A model generated the notes under the pieces. The model did not search any database. It was not told the DNA's origin and was given only the letters and a program-made list of their open reading frames with translations. The position numbers and the translations under genes were made by a program. This document shows positions 35,991 through 44,960 of a DNA stretch of 64,000 bases, in pieces. The DNA comes from Alcanivorax sp. S71-1-4 (GTDB taxonomy: Bacteria > Pseudomonadota > Gammaproteobacteria > Pseudomonadales > Alcanivoracaceae), in NCBI RefSeq assembly GCF_009846755.1, contig NZ_AQOR01000002.1, forward strand, positions 1 through 64,000, in the 5' to 3' direction. The number at the start of each line of letters is the position of its first letter. The stretch's first letter is position 1.

Positions 35991-36961
35991 GGCGCCGGCC
36001 CGAACTCGCCGCGCACCGGCAGGCCGGCCGGCAATGTCTGCGCCGTGTCGTCGAGCTGGATCTCGGCCAGGTAGCTCAGGCGCGCAGCGTCTTCGCCGGT
36101 GAGCGCGTAGTAGGGAGTGAAGACCGGCTCGCTGCGGATCATGCGGACGGTGCCGGGATAAGCAGTGTCGCGACTCTCGACATGACCCTCGACATAGACA
36201 CGCACCTTGTCGCCCACCTGCACGTAGGCACGCAGGGGCTCGGGCACGTAAATCCGCGCGTAGGGCGCCTCGCCCACCAGCATCACCACCAGCAGCGCAC
36301 CGACCGGCGCCTGGTCACCGAGCTTGTACGGCAGGCTGTCGATGCGGCCGTCGCGGGGCGCCACCAGCGTGAGTTTTTCCAGCAGGGACTGCTGCGCGGC
36401 CGCCTGGGCCTCGGCGGCGCGCAGCACGGCTTCGCCCTGGGCGATCTGTTCAAAACGCACGCCGTTTTCCATTTCCGACAGGGCGGCTTCGGCGGCGCGT
36501 GTCTGCGCTCGCGCACTATCGGCGGCCGCGCGGGCGCGATCCTGCTCGGTGGCGGACACCAGCTTGCGCGGCAGCAGCGGCTCGATGCGTGTCAGATAGG
36601 CCCGCGCATCGGCTTCCCGCGCGCGGGCGGCGGCCAGGTTGGCGCGCGCCTGGTCGATCTGTTCGCGGCGCGCACCGTGCTGCATTTCCAGCAGCGCCTG
36701 GCGGCTGCGGGCCACTTCCGCCTCGGCGGCGCGCCACTGGGCCTCGGTGCGGGTGCGCTCCAGTGTCATCAGCAGCGTGCCGGCCCTGACCTGCTCGCCT
36801 TCGCGCACCAGAATGGCGGTGATGCGTTCTGCCGCCGGCGACGGCAGCGTGATGCGGTCGTATTCCAGTGTGCCCAGCGCCTGGGGCGGCGCCTCGCCAC
36901 AAGCGGCCAGCGTCATCAGCAGGGCCGCCAGCAGCAGCCCGTTACAGCAGCGTTTTTCCAT
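35987..36961 (-). CDS. HlyD/membrane-fusion family lipoprotein (YbhG-like)
   Basis: A 324-aa periplasmic adaptor with a lipoprotein signal (LLLAALLMTLAACGEA, Cys about residue 21). It has the split biotinyl-lipoyl domain (ERITAILVREGEQVRAGTLL and LTLVAPRDGRIDSLP), a long coiled-coil hairpin (about 65-190, rich in Ala/Arg/Glu) and a beta-barrel end. Such adaptors link the inner-membrane ABC unit to an outer-membrane channel. The ATG at 36961 is favoured over an adjacent GTG at 36964. It overlaps the TetR gene by 20 bp. Confidence 0.92.
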   Translation of the reverse strand: MEKRCCNGLLLAALLMTLAACGEAPPQALGTLEYDRITLPSPAAERITAILVREGEQVRAGTLLMTLERTRTEAQWRAAEAEVARSRQALLEMQHGARREQIDQARANLAAARAREADARAYLTRIEPLLPRKLVSATEQDRARAAADSARAQTRAAEAALSEMENGVRFEQIAQGEAVLRAAEAQAAAQQSLLEKLTLVAPRDGRIDSLPYKLGDQAPVGALLVVMLVGEAPYARIYVPEPLRAYVQVGDKVRVYVEGHVESRDTAYPGTVRMIRSEPVFTPYYALTGEDAARLSYLAEIQLDDTAQTLPAGLPVRGEFGPAP

Positions 36962-37604
36962 CACCCAGCTCCAGTCCGCGTTCCAGCAGCGCCAGCGCGT
37001 GCCGGCGCACCCCGTCCATGGTCAGATCCGTGGCGTTGAACACCTGCCGCCAGATCGGCGCCCCCGCCACCGGAAACATCGTCAGCCCGATCACCGACAC
37101 CATCAGCAGGCGCGGGTCCAGGGCCGGGTTCAGCTCACCCGCCGTCTGGGCCTGCTGAAAACGCGCGGCCAGCAGTTGCCCGAGCGACGGTGCCAGCCGC
37201 GTCATCAGCAGGTCACGCAGCGCGCCCCCTTCCGTGACGACCTCCCGCACCCACATCGGCGGCAGCCACGGGTATTGCTCCACCACGGCAAAGATGCCGT
37301 CGACAAACAGCCGCAACAGCGCCGGCAGATCGCCGGTGGCGCCCATCAGCGGGGTGCGGATGCGCTCGAACACCGGCATCAGGCGTTCCTCGATCACCGC
37401 CTCGCGCAACTGCGCGGCGTCACCGAAGTAGTAATGCAGCATGGCCGGCGTGACACCCGCTTCACGGGCGATATCACGCAGGGAGGTGGCCTGGATGCCC
37501 TGCCGGACATAACAGGCCAGGGCAGCGTCCAGCAGCGCGCCGCGCTGGACAGCGCGGTCGGCGGCCGGACGGCCGGGAGAGCGGCGTGGGGGGCGAGTCG
37601 TCAT
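36942..37604 (-). CDS. TetR/AcrR regulator, CecR-like
   Basis: A 220-aa regulator. The N-terminal helix-turn-helix (about 25-70) is LRDIAREAGVTPAMLHYYFGD, and the C-terminal ligand-binding domain resembles that of CecR/YbiH regulators, which control ybhGFSR in E. coli. It is the first gene of the exporter operon, overlapping the adaptor gene, so it most likely autoregulates and represses the exporter. An inverted AT-rich sequence (ATTTAATTGATCATTTAATTAA near 37611-37633) lies just upstream and is a good operator candidate. Confidence 0.9.
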   Translation of the reverse strand: MTTRPPRRSPGRPAADRAVQRGALLDAALACYVRQGIQATSLRDIAREAGVTPAMLHYYFGDAAQLREAVIEERLMPVFERIRTPLMGATGDLPALLRLFVDGIFAVVEQYPWLPPMWVREVVTEGGALRDLLMTRLAPSLGQLLAARFQQAQTAGELNPALDPRLLMVSVIGLTMFPVAGAPIWRQVFNATDLTMDGVRRHALALLERGLELGDGKTLL

Positions 37605-37610
37605 GCCGCT

Positions 37611-37633
37611 ATATTTAATTGATCATTTAATTA
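37611..37633. promoter_or_regulatory. AT-rich inverted repeat upstream of the TetR gene (possible operator)
   Basis: Sequence of the form ATTTAATT-GATC-ATTTAATT, with partial dyad TTAATTGATCATTTAA, lies directly upstream of the TetR start codon. AT-rich palindromes of this type are common TetR operators; the assignment rests on position and symmetry only. Confidence 0.5.
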
Positions 37634-37685
37634 ACTGCAACAAGAAAAACCACCGGCGGCGGGCAAAAGAGCAAGCCGCTCGCAG

Positions 37686-38480
37686 CTAAACAATACTGTC
37701 CACAACCCCGCCATCCACCCGCAGCGCCGCGCCAGTGGTGGCAGAGGCCTGCAGCGAGCACACATACACCACCATACTGGCCACCTCGTCGACGGTGGCC
37801 GGGCGGCGCAGGATGGAGCTGGGCCGTTCCGACTGCACGAATTCGGCACCGGCTTCTTCGATGCTCTGGCCGTTTTCCTCGGCGGTTTCCGCCAGCATGC
37901 TGCGGAAGCCATCGGAAAGCGTCGGGCCGGGCAGCACGCTGTTCACCGTCACACCGGTGCCGGCCGCAAACTTGGCCAGCCCACGGGCAATGGCAAGTTG
38001 GGCCGTCTTGGAGAAGCCGTAGTGGATCATGTCGGCGGGGATGTTCAGCGCCGACTCGGAGGAGATGAAGACAATCCGCCCCCAGTCAGCCGCCAGCATG
38101 CCCCGGAGGTAATGCCGGCTCAGGCGCACACCGGACATGACGTTGGTCTGGAAGTAGGCCTCCCAGTCTTCATCGGTCACATCGAAGAAGGGCTTCGGGC
38201 CATAGATGCCGACATTGTTGACCAGGATATCCACGGTCGGGGCGGCCTTGATCAGCTGCGCGGCCCCGGCGGCGTCGCCGAGATCCGCCACCACGCCGTG
38301 CAGCGATGCGCCCGGCACGGCCTTCAGCAGCGCCTCGCGGGCCTCGTCGACACTGGCCTGGCTTCGGCCATTAAGCACCACCCGGGCGCCGCTTTTCGCC
38401 AGGCCCTGTGCAATACCCAGGCCGATACCGGCCGTGGAGGCCGTGACCAGAGCCGTCTTGCCGGACAGATCAATACGCAT
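37686..38480 (-). CDS. Short-chain dehydrogenase/reductase
   Basis: A 264-aa classical SDR: the cofactor motif TASTAGIGLGIAQ, NNVGIYGPKPF, and the active Tyr/Lys in MIHYGFSKTAQL. The start at 38480 with GGAGTG upstream is preferred to one three codons earlier. It has the variant HYGFSK instead of the common YxASK, but the YxxxK spacing is kept. No operon partner; the TetR exporter operon starts on the downstream side about 80 bp away. Substrate unknown. Confidence 0.88.
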   Translation of the reverse strand: MRIDLSGKTALVTASTAGIGLGIAQGLAKSGARVVLNGRSQASVDEAREALLKAVPGASLHGVVADLGDAAGAAQLIKAAPTVDILVNNVGIYGPKPFFDVTDEDWEAYFQTNVMSGVRLSRHYLRGMLAADWGRIVFISSESALNIPADMIHYGFSKTAQLAIARGLAKFAAGTGVTVNSVLPGPTLSDGFRSMLAETAEENGQSIEEAGAEFVQSERPSSILRRPATVDEVASMVVYVCSLQASATTGAALRVDGGVVDSIV

Positions 38481-38507
38481 GCGAAACACTCCACAGACTG
38501 ACCGGCG

Positions 38508-39860
38508 TCAGTGTGGCGCCGGTGACATGACGTCGCCCTTGTCGGGCCCCTTTTCCTGTCCTTCCCCGATTTCTCGCCGGCCTCGGGCGCGCCCCAGTAC
38601 GCCGCCCGTGACCGCCCAGCCCAGCGCGATGCCAGCACCGATCAGCATGGCCAGCGCCGGCAGGCTTTCCAGCAGGTCCAGGCCGCGCTTCAGCCAGCCA
38701 CTGAGGGCATCGCCGCCGCGATAGACCACGGTATCAATGAAGTTCTTGGCTTTGTATTTCTGCTCCGCCGGCACCACGGTGTAAAGCATTTCCCGGCCCG
38801 GCCGCACAAACGCATATTCACCAGCACGGCGCACCACCATCACCACGACAAACACGGCAAACACCGGCGCGAACGCCAGCCACAGGAAACCGGCCGCCAC
38901 CACCAGCGGCACCGCCACCAGCAGCACGCCGACACCCAGCTTCTGCGCCACACGGCCGGTGAGAAACACCTGCGTCAGGATCGCCAGCACCTGCACCACC
39001 GTGTCGATCAGCCCGAACACCTGGGTCTGTTCGGTGCGGCCGGTAAAGTGCAGCGCCACCATGCGCGCCTGCTCGAAGTACAGGAACGTACTGACGCTGG
39101 CGAGCAGCACCACGAACAAAGCGATACCAAGCAGGTACGGCGAGCGAAACACCTCCGTGGCCCCGGCGAACGGGTTCCGCCCCAGCGGCGCCCGCCATTC
39201 TTCTGCGGCGGGCGCGGCAGGCGCCGGGTGATGGTCGCGCCAGCGATACAGCCACAGCCCGGCGCCGGCACTGGCCGCCAGCAACACGGCTGACAACAGC
39301 ACCAGGCCACTGTGGCCCAGCGGCGCCACCAGCAGCGTGCCGAGCAGTGGCCCCGCCAGGCCACCGAGGCTCGCGCCCCCGGCCACCAGACCGAACAACC
39401 GTTTTGCCTGGGCCGGCTCCAGCACATCCGCCAGCGCACTCCAGGCCAGCGAGATCGCCAGCAGGTTGAACACCGAAAGCCAGATGTAGAACGTGCGGGC
39501 GACCCAGGCGTTGTCCGGCACGCTGCTGAACGCGGCGGCAAACAACAGCAGATTCACGACGAAGAAACCGTAGGTCCACGGCAGCAGATGCCGGCGCGCC
39601 ACGATAGACGCCAGGAGGCCGAACAGCGGCAGCGCCGCCAGAGTGGCGATGAAGGTGCCGGTGAACAGCCATTGCAGGTTGTCGACGCCGCCGGCGATGC
39701 CCATGGTCTCGCGCACCGGGCGCAGCATGAAATAGCCGGTGAAGAGCAGGAAAAACATCAGCAGGCCCGCCGCCACCGGCGGTGCCTCGTCAGGTTCAAG
39801 ATTGAACAGGTGCCTCACCAGCCGGGTGAGCACCTGTGCGGCGGCGCGATGCGGCGCCAT
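38508..39860 (-). CDS. NTP/NDP exchange transporter (TLC/AAA family) or related MFS carrier
   Basis: A 450-aa integral membrane protein with about 12 hydrophobic helices. The N-terminal part (FLLFTGYFMLRPVRETMGIAG, in segments) and the arrangement of charged residues resemble the ATP:ADP antiporter family known from Rickettsia, Chlamydia and plastids, of which distant free-living bacterial relatives exist. Function in a free-living organism is unclear. It is followed after 2 bp on the same strand (upstream in transcription) by the aldo/keto reductase gene, so they may be co-transcribed. Confidence 0.75.
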   Translation of the reverse strand: MAPHRAAAQVLTRLVRHLFNLEPDEAPPVAAGLLMFFLLFTGYFMLRPVRETMGIAGGVDNLQWLFTGTFIATLAALPLFGLLASIVARRHLLPWTYGFFVVNLLLFAAAFSSVPDNAWVARTFYIWLSVFNLLAISLAWSALADVLEPAQAKRLFGLVAGGASLGGLAGPLLGTLLVAPLGHSGLVLLSAVLLAASAGAGLWLYRWRDHHPAPAAPAAEEWRAPLGRNPFAGATEVFRSPYLLGIALFVVLLASVSTFLYFEQARMVALHFTGRTEQTQVFGLIDTVVQVLAILTQVFLTGRVAQKLGVGVLLVAVPLVVAAGFLWLAFAPVFAVFVVVMVVRRAGEYAFVRPGREMLYTVVPAEQKYKAKNFIDTVVYRGGDALSGWLKRGLDLLESLPALAMLIGAGIALGWAVTGGVLGRARGRREIGEGQEKGPDKGDVMSPAPH

Positions 39861-39862
39861 GC

Positions 39863-40786
39863 TCAGCGAAACATCCCGATCAGCGAACGCTGCTGTGCGT
39901 CGGAGAGCAGCGGCCCGATGCCGCCGTGCAGGTTATCCGCCTGCCGGTCGGGCCGGCTGGTCGCGGGAATCACGGTGGTGACCGCCGGATGGCTGATGGC
40001 GAATTTCAGGAACATCTGCGCCCAGGAACTCACGCCGACGTCTTCGGCCCAGTCCGGTAGCGGCGTGTCGCGTACGCGGGCAAACAGGCGGCCGTCATCA
40101 AAGGCACGGTTGATCAGCACGGCCACGCCTTTTTCCTGTGCCAGTGGCAGTACCGTGCGGGCAGCATTGGGGGCATTGACGGAATAATGGATCTGGATGA
40201 AATCCAGCGTCTCGGTGCGCAGAATCTGTTCCAGTTCGTCCAGGCCGCTGTCGAGATAATGGGTCACCCCCACATATTTCGTCTTGCCCTGCTGTTTCAG
40301 TTCGCGCGCGTAGGGCAACTGGATTTTCCACTGGCGCAGGTTGTGCACCTGCAACAGTTCGACATGATCGGTACGCAGCCGGCGCAGCGACTCGGCCCAT
40401 TGCGCCTCGGCCGCTTCGCGCGTATCGGCGGCAATCTTGGTGGCCAGGAAGCACTGCTCGCGCCAACCGCCCTCTTCCAGCAACTGACCCAGCACGGCGT
40501 CGGCCCCGCTGTAGTTGGGCGCGGTATCGATCAGCGTCGCCCCGCCTTCGAAGAAGACCTTGAGGACGTCCTTCAAGCCGTCGAATTTGTCCGAACCGGG
40601 CGAGGCCTCAAAGCTGCCGGACGTCCCCGCGCCGATCACGGGCAGCGTCTCACCCGTGGCAGGAATGGCGCGCTGACGCAATCGCTGGCTGGCGGCGTCG
40701 GCCAGCGCCAGACCAGCGCGGGAAGCCAGCGCCAGACCGGCGGTGGTCGTCATGGCGGCATGAAGAAAACGGCGACGTGAATACAT
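39863..40786 (-). CDS. Aldo/keto reductase with a Tat signal peptide
   Basis: A 307-aa protein with a twin-arginine signal (YSRRRFLHAAMTTTAG), hence export to the periplasm in folded form. The AKR core has the catalytic Asp/Tyr in LIDTAPNYSG, Lys in FLATKIA, and His in VELLQVHNL, i.e. the full Asp-Tyr-Lys-His tetrad. Exported aldo/keto reductases are unusual because NADPH is normally cytoplasmic. It lies 2 bp upstream of the transporter gene and is probably the first gene of a two-gene unit. Confidence 0.88.
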   Translation of the reverse strand: MYSRRRFLHAAMTTTAGLALASRAGLALADAASQRLRQRAIPATGETLPVIGAGTSGSFEASPGSDKFDGLKDVLKVFFEGGATLIDTAPNYSGADAVLGQLLEEGGWREQCFLATKIAADTREAAEAQWAESLRRLRTDHVELLQVHNLRQWKIQLPYARELKQQGKTKYVGVTHYLDSGLDELEQILRTETLDFIQIHYSVNAPNAARTVLPLAQEKGVAVLINRAFDDGRLFARVRDTPLPDWAEDVGVSSWAQMFLKFAISHPAVTTVIPATSRPDRQADNLHGGIGPLLSDAQQRSLIGMFR

Positions 40787-40881
40787 GGGGCGCTCCTTTG
40801 CAGTCTGCTCACCGGACTACCCTATCCCAACAGCGATAAAGCAGGCCAATCTTTAACCAGACCGACAGGGGCGCCCAGGGT

Positions 40882-41712
40882 TCAGCGCTGCTCCAGTCTT
40901 GCCATCCGTTCGCTGATATCACGCAACAACCGCACAATTTCTTCACGCTCATGGCGCGCCATCTCATCCATGGCCTGACGCTCTGCGCGCTGCTCGCTTT
41001 CGTGCACTTCCTGGGTGGCGCTGACGATGATGGCGATGAACAGGTTCAGCACCATGAAACTGGAGATCAGGATAAACGGCACGAAGAACAACCAGGCCCA
41101 GGGATAGGCTGCCATGACCGGGCGGGCGATCCCCATGGACCAGCTTTCCAGGGTCATGATCTGGAACAGGGTGTAGGCGCTCTTGCCGAGCGAGCCGAAC
41201 CAGTCCGGGAATTGCTCACCAAACAGCTCGGTGCCCATGACGCCGAACACATAGAACATCATCAGCAACAACGCGGCCGTCCAGCCGATCCCCGGCAGCG
41301 CCTGCAGCAATGAGTCCACCAGCATGCGCAGCCGCTGCACGGTCGAGAGCAGACGCAACACCCGGAGAATACGCAGGCTGCGCAGAATCTGCAGCGGGCC
41401 CGAGGCGGGCACCAGCGCGATGGCAACAATCAGGAAATCGAACACATTCCAGCCGGACCGGAAAAAGCGCGGGCCGAACGCCACCAGCTTGATCACCAGT
41501 TCTGCCACGAACACCGCCAGCACGCCCTGATTGAGCCACAGCAGCACCGGGCCAAAACGCGCCCGCGCCACGTCGGACGTTTCCACACCCAGCACTACCG
41601 CATTGATCAGAATCAGAACCGTGATCAACCGGCGCAGGGCCGGTGATTCAATCCAGTCGCCCAGGCGCTGCCGCCAGCCTGGAGACCCGGTCTGCGTGCT
41701 GCCGTAATTCAT
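40882..41712 (-). CDS. Bacterial voltage-gated sodium channel (NavBac/NaChBac type)
   Basis: A 276-aa single six-helix channel subunit. S1-S3 lie around 28-102, and the S4 voltage sensor LRSLRILRVLRLLSTVQRLR has positively charged residues every three positions (about 110-129). The selectivity filter TLESWSM (187-193) is identical to that of NavAb-type channels, where the Glu ring selects sodium. The C-terminal region (about 240-276) is a coiled-coil (EREEIVRLLRDISERMARLEQR in part) that drives tetramerisation. No partner genes; probable role in sodium homeostasis or motility in a salty habitat. Confidence 0.95.
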   Translation of the reverse strand: MNYGSTQTGSPGWRQRLGDWIESPALRRLITVLILINAVVLGVETSDVARARFGPVLLWLNQGVLAVFVAELVIKLVAFGPRFFRSGWNVFDFLIVAIALVPASGPLQILRSLRILRVLRLLSTVQRLRMLVDSLLQALPGIGWTAALLLMMFYVFGVMGTELFGEQFPDWFGSLGKSAYTLFQIMTLESWSMGIARPVMAAYPWAWLFFVPFILISSFMVLNLFIAIIVSATQEVHESEQRAERQAMDEMARHEREEIVRLLRDISERMARLEQR

Positions 41713-41757
41713 GCCACTTTACTCCGCTCACCACCGAAGCCGGGGAGTATAACCAAG

Positions 41758-42291
41758 TCAGGGCAGCACGGACTCCACGGCACGGATCAGCGCGTCGTCA
41801 TCCGGGGCAACGCGGCTGGAGAAGCGCCCCACGACCTTGCCGTCCGCGTCCAGCAGGTATTTGTAGAAATTCCAGCGTGGCGCGCCGCCGCCTTGCTCCG
41901 CCAGGTAGCGGAACAGCGGCAGGGCATCCTCGCCCTTCACCGGCTGGGGCGCCGTCATCGTGAAGGTAACGCCGTAGTTGATGTAGCAGACGCTGGCGGT
42001 CTCGGCCTGGTCGTCGGCTTCCTGGCGGAAGTCATCGGAGGGCACACCGAGTATGTTCAGGCCCTGATCGTGATAGGTCTCGTACAGGTGTTGCAGCCCG
42101 GCGAATTGTTTGGTGAAACCGCAGAAGCTCGCGGTATTGACCACCAGCAGCGGCTTGCCGGCGAACTGGCACAGGTCCACGGTATCGCTGGAATGCAGTT
42201 TGGGCAGCGTCGCATTGAAGGGGGCAGGGCATTCTCCGGCCCGGGCGCCCACGGCAACAAGTAGCCACAGCAGGGTGACGGCAGCACGCAT
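41758..42291 (-). CDS. Exported glutathione peroxidase family protein
   Basis: A 177-aa protein with a signal peptide ([16 protein letters not shown]) and the GPX fold. The peroxidatic Cys is in [13 protein letters not shown] (about residue 57), GVPSDDF follows, and the WNFYKYLLD motif is intact. Bacterial members use thioredoxin rather than glutathione. Periplasmic location suggests protection against external peroxide or lipid peroxides. It stands alone between the sodium channel and a GNAT gene. Confidence 0.9.
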   Translation of the reverse strand: MRAAVTLLWLLVAVGARAGECPAPFNATLPKLHSSDTVDLCQFAGKPLLVVNTASFCGFTKQFAGLQHLYETYHDQGLNILGVPSDDFRQEADDQAETASVCYINYGVTFTMTAPQPVKGEDALPLFRYLAEQGGGAPRWNFYKYLLDADGKVVGRFSSRVAPDDDALIRAVESVLP

Positions 42292-42356
42292 GATCAGTCG
42301 GTCTCCAAATGGGGGGCACAGTATCGTGCCAACGGCAGCACAGTGACGTGAACGCG

Positions 42357-42947
42357 TTACAGGCCACGCGTCCAGAACATCATGGGTTTTTCACTCTCGG
42401 TCGCATCGCCGATATCACGCCAGGCGTAACGGGCCAGCATGGTCGGCTGGCGCTGGTAGCCCCGCGCCAGCCAGAAGGTATCCAGCGGCCGGTAATCCGC
42501 CGGCCGTGCCGGGTGATCTGCAGCCCGCTGCACGGCACAGAACGTGGTTACCGGAAACCCGAGCTGCCCGGCAAAGGCTTCGCGCTCATCGAAAAACCGA
42601 TGGCCCAGGCCCCGGCCGCGATAACGGGCATCGAGGACGGATTCACCAAAGTAGAACACCGACGTCACCGGCACGCCCTGGTCGGTGAACGGCTTCTGAA
42701 ACGCCGCATCCGCGTCTGCCATCGGCAGGCCACTGGATGCACCGATCACCCGGTCGCCGTCCAGCGCCAGCACCATCAGGCTGCGCGGCGAAGCCGCATA
42801 GGTACGCAGATAATCGCGCTCGTACGCCTCCGAGCCTTCGTACAGATACGGCCATTCACGGAACACCTGCAGGCGCAGGCGGGCCAGGTGGTCGAGCCAG
42901 GGCAGGATGGCGTTGCCGGAGACCGGCAGGATGGCAAGTTCAGGCAT
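42357..42947 (-). CDS. GNAT family N-acetyltransferase
   Basis: A 196-aa acetyltransferase. The acetyl-CoA-binding motif is [13 protein letters not shown] (about residue 110), and [16 protein letters not shown] gives the central beta-strands. The protein is longer than minimal GNATs and has an aromatic C-terminal part ([14 protein letters not shown]). Substrate unknown. There are no obvious operon partners. Confidence 0.85.
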   Translation of the reverse strand: MPELAILPVSGNAILPWLDHLARLRLQVFREWPYLYEGSEAYERDYLRTYAASPRSLMVLALDGDRVIGASSGLPMADADAAFQKPFTDQGVPVTSVFYFGESVLDARYRGRGLGHRFFDEREAFAGQLGFPVTTFCAVQRAADHPARPADYRPLDTFWLARGYQRQPTMLARYAWRDIGDATESEKPMMFWTRGL

Positions 42948-43078
42948 GACAGTGCGACAGGTTCGGTAGCAACGACGGACATTATGGGCAGTGAAACGGC
43001 CCGGCGCGAGCCCACCGCGTCAGGCGGCAACCAGCTTTTTCACCTTCAGGCGGTGACGATTCTGCTCGGCAAAAATGG

Positions 43079-43381
43079 TCAACGGCTCTCCAGCAACTGC
43101 CGCCCCAGCGCCGCCAGCACCTCCTGCTCCGCCACCTGATACACCGCCGCGCCATGCTCGGCCGTCATGTCCGCCAGCAGGGCGCGCAGCCGGGCGCAGG
43201 CCGCCGGGGTAAACAGCGGTTCGCCATCGATAAAGTTGAACACCACTTCCGGCGGGTCGTCGGGGTGGAAGGCGAGTTGGCGCGCGGCCATGGTCTGCCA
43301 CCAGCGGATCAGGCCGGTGTGGCTGCGGTCGGTCCAGTCGGGAATCTGGTCGGCATCAACGCGCTCGGGCTTGTCGGGCAT
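43079..43381 (-). CDS. Hypothetical protein
   Basis: A 100-aa soluble protein (MPDKPERVDADQIPDW, FHPDDPPEVVFNFIDGEPLF, AVYQVAEQEVLAALGRQLLE). I do not recognise a family. The start at 43381 with GGAGGTG upstream is preferred to 43417. It lies 56 bp downstream of the TauE-like gene and could be the last member of that operon. Confidence 0.65.
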   Translation of the reverse strand: MPDKPERVDADQIPDWTDRSHTGLIRWWQTMAARQLAFHPDDPPEVVFNFIDGEPLFTPAACARLRALLADMTAEHGAAVYQVAEQEVLAALGRQLLESR

Positions 43382-43437
43382 GGTGCACCTCCGGGATGAC
43401 CTGCCCGACCATAGCAAAATACTGTCCCTATGAACAG

Positions 43438-44175
43438 TTATCGCGCCGCCGCCAGCACCAGCGTTGCCCCCGTGAACAGCAGCAGCACAAACACCGCCTG
43501 CCGGAAGCGCTGCTCGTCAATGCGCCGGTGCAGCCATTCGCCGAGCACCACGCCCACTACCAGCAGCGGCGCATAACCCAGCAGACGGGGCAATGCCGGC
43601 AGCAGGGAGCCATCGGCCAGGAAAATCAGGGTCAGCAGGCTGTTGAGCACGAACCAGACACAGATCAGGGTGGCGCGGAAACGGGTCTTGTCCAGTTGCA
43701 CACCGGTCAGGGCATACACGAGCAACGGCCCGCCGGAGGCGAACAGGCCGTGGGTCAGGCCGGCACCGAGCATCAGTGTGCGGGTCAGCCAGGGCGGGTG
43801 CGCGGCGCCCTGGGTGGCACGCGCCATGCGCCAGAGTTCGCGTGCGGCAAACCAGACGATCAGGGCACCGAAAAGCGTCTTGGCAAGGCCCGCCCCGAGT
43901 GCCGGGCGCAGCAGGTAGCCGGCAACCGTGCCCAGCGCCATCAGCGGCAGGATCATGCGCAATAAGGTGGGCAGATGAATGTGCCGGTAGTGACGCAGTG
44001 TCAGGTAACCGCTCATCAGGATATTCAGCGGCACCAGCACGGGCAGCAGCGCCGGTATCGGCAACAGCATCGCCCCCAGCGACAGGGCGATGACGATACT
44101 GCCGAATCCGGTGACGGCTTCGATGGTGTAGGCGATCAGGATGAACAGGCCGAGCCACAACCAGGGGTCGATCAC
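43438..44175 (-). CDS. TSUP (TauE/SafE-like) membrane transporter
   Basis: A 245-aa integral membrane protein with seven to eight hydrophobic helices and the repeated two-domain pattern of the TauE/SafE family (AVTGFGSIVIALSLGAMLLP near the N-terminus, ASGGPLLVYALTG in the second half). TSUP proteins export or import sulfite, sulfonates or other anions; the substrate is not visible. It overlaps the SDR gene by 4 bp and is the last of the five tightly linked genes. Confidence 0.88.
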   Translation of the reverse strand: MIDPWLWLGLFILIAYTIEAVTGFGSIVIALSLGAMLLPIPALLPVLVPLNILMSGYLTLRHYRHIHLPTLLRMILPLMALGTVAGYLLRPALGAGLAKTLFGALIVWFAARELWRMARATQGAAHPPWLTRTLMLGAGLTHGLFASGGPLLVYALTGVQLDKTRFRATLICVWFVLNSLLTLIFLADGSLLPALPRLLGYAPLLVVGVVLGEWLHRRIDEQRFRQAVFVLLLFTGATLVLAAAR

Positions 44176-44960
44176 TGCTGCAGCTCCACCGCGAATTTTT
44201 TCATCATGATGCGCAGATACAGGTCCGGGGCCAACCGCCAGAGCAGGCTGCCAAACACTGCCAGGTTGTCGGAGTAGACGCGCTTTTTGCGTCGCGTCCA
44301 GGCCTCGACAATACGCTCGGCCATCCAGCCCGCATCTTTCATCTTGCCGACCATGGACCGGGCGTGAGACGCCGGCTTGCCGTCGAAGCCGAGCGCATGC
44401 TGTTCGATCGGTGTATCAAGAAAACTCGGGTAGGCCATCAGCACATGCACACCGTGCTGCGCCTGCTCGCAGCGCAGCACCTCAAACGACTGCGCCAGGG
44501 CACTCTTGGCGGCGCAATAGGCGGTGCGGCCCAGCACCGGCATCCAGCCTGCCATTGAACCGATATTGATGATACCGCCCTGGTGTGCCTGCAGTTGCGG
44601 CAGGCAGGACAACGCCAGTGCCAGCGGCGCATCCCAGTCCACCTGCATGACTTTGCGCAGCACCGCCATGTCGGTTTTTTCTGCCAGGGAACGGTGCGTG
44701 ATACCGGCGTTATTGACCAGGACGCGCACGCCGCCAAACCGCGACTGTGCCAGTTCCACCAGCGCATCGCGATGGGCCACGTGAGTAATGTCACCCGCCA
44801 GTATCGCCACCCGTGCCGGGTTGCCCAGCTCTGTTTCGCGTTGCGCCAGCAGCGCGCCATTCATGTCCGCCAGCAATACATTTTCACCACGGCGCAGAAA
44901 CGCCTGCGCTATTTCCCAGCCCAGGCCGCCGGCGGCGCCGGTGATCAGAACACAGCTCAT
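44172..44960 (-). CDS. SDR-family oxidoreductase
   Basis: A 262-aa classical SDR: TGAAGGLGWEIAQ cofactor site, NNAGITHR, and AYCAAKSALAQSF with the YxxxK pair. The C-terminal part (YPSFLDTPIEQH and a hydrophobic end with RLAPDLYLRIM) is reminiscent of membrane-associated SDRs. It overlaps both its upstream (epimerase) and downstream (TSUP) neighbours by 4 bp. In the operon context it could oxidise or reduce an alcohol or ketone intermediate. Confidence 0.9.
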   Translation of the reverse strand: MSCVLITGAAGGLGWEIAQAFLRRGENVLLADMNGALLAQRETELGNPARVAILAGDITHVAHRDALVELAQSRFGGVRVLVNNAGITHRSLAEKTDMAVLRKVMQVDWDAPLALALSCLPQLQAHQGGIINIGSMAGWMPVLGRTAYCAAKSALAQSFEVLRCEQAQHGVHVLMAYPSFLDTPIEQHALGFDGKPASHARSMVGKMKDAGWMAERIVEAWTRRKKRVYSDNLAVFGSLLWRLAPDLYLRIMMKKFAVELQQ

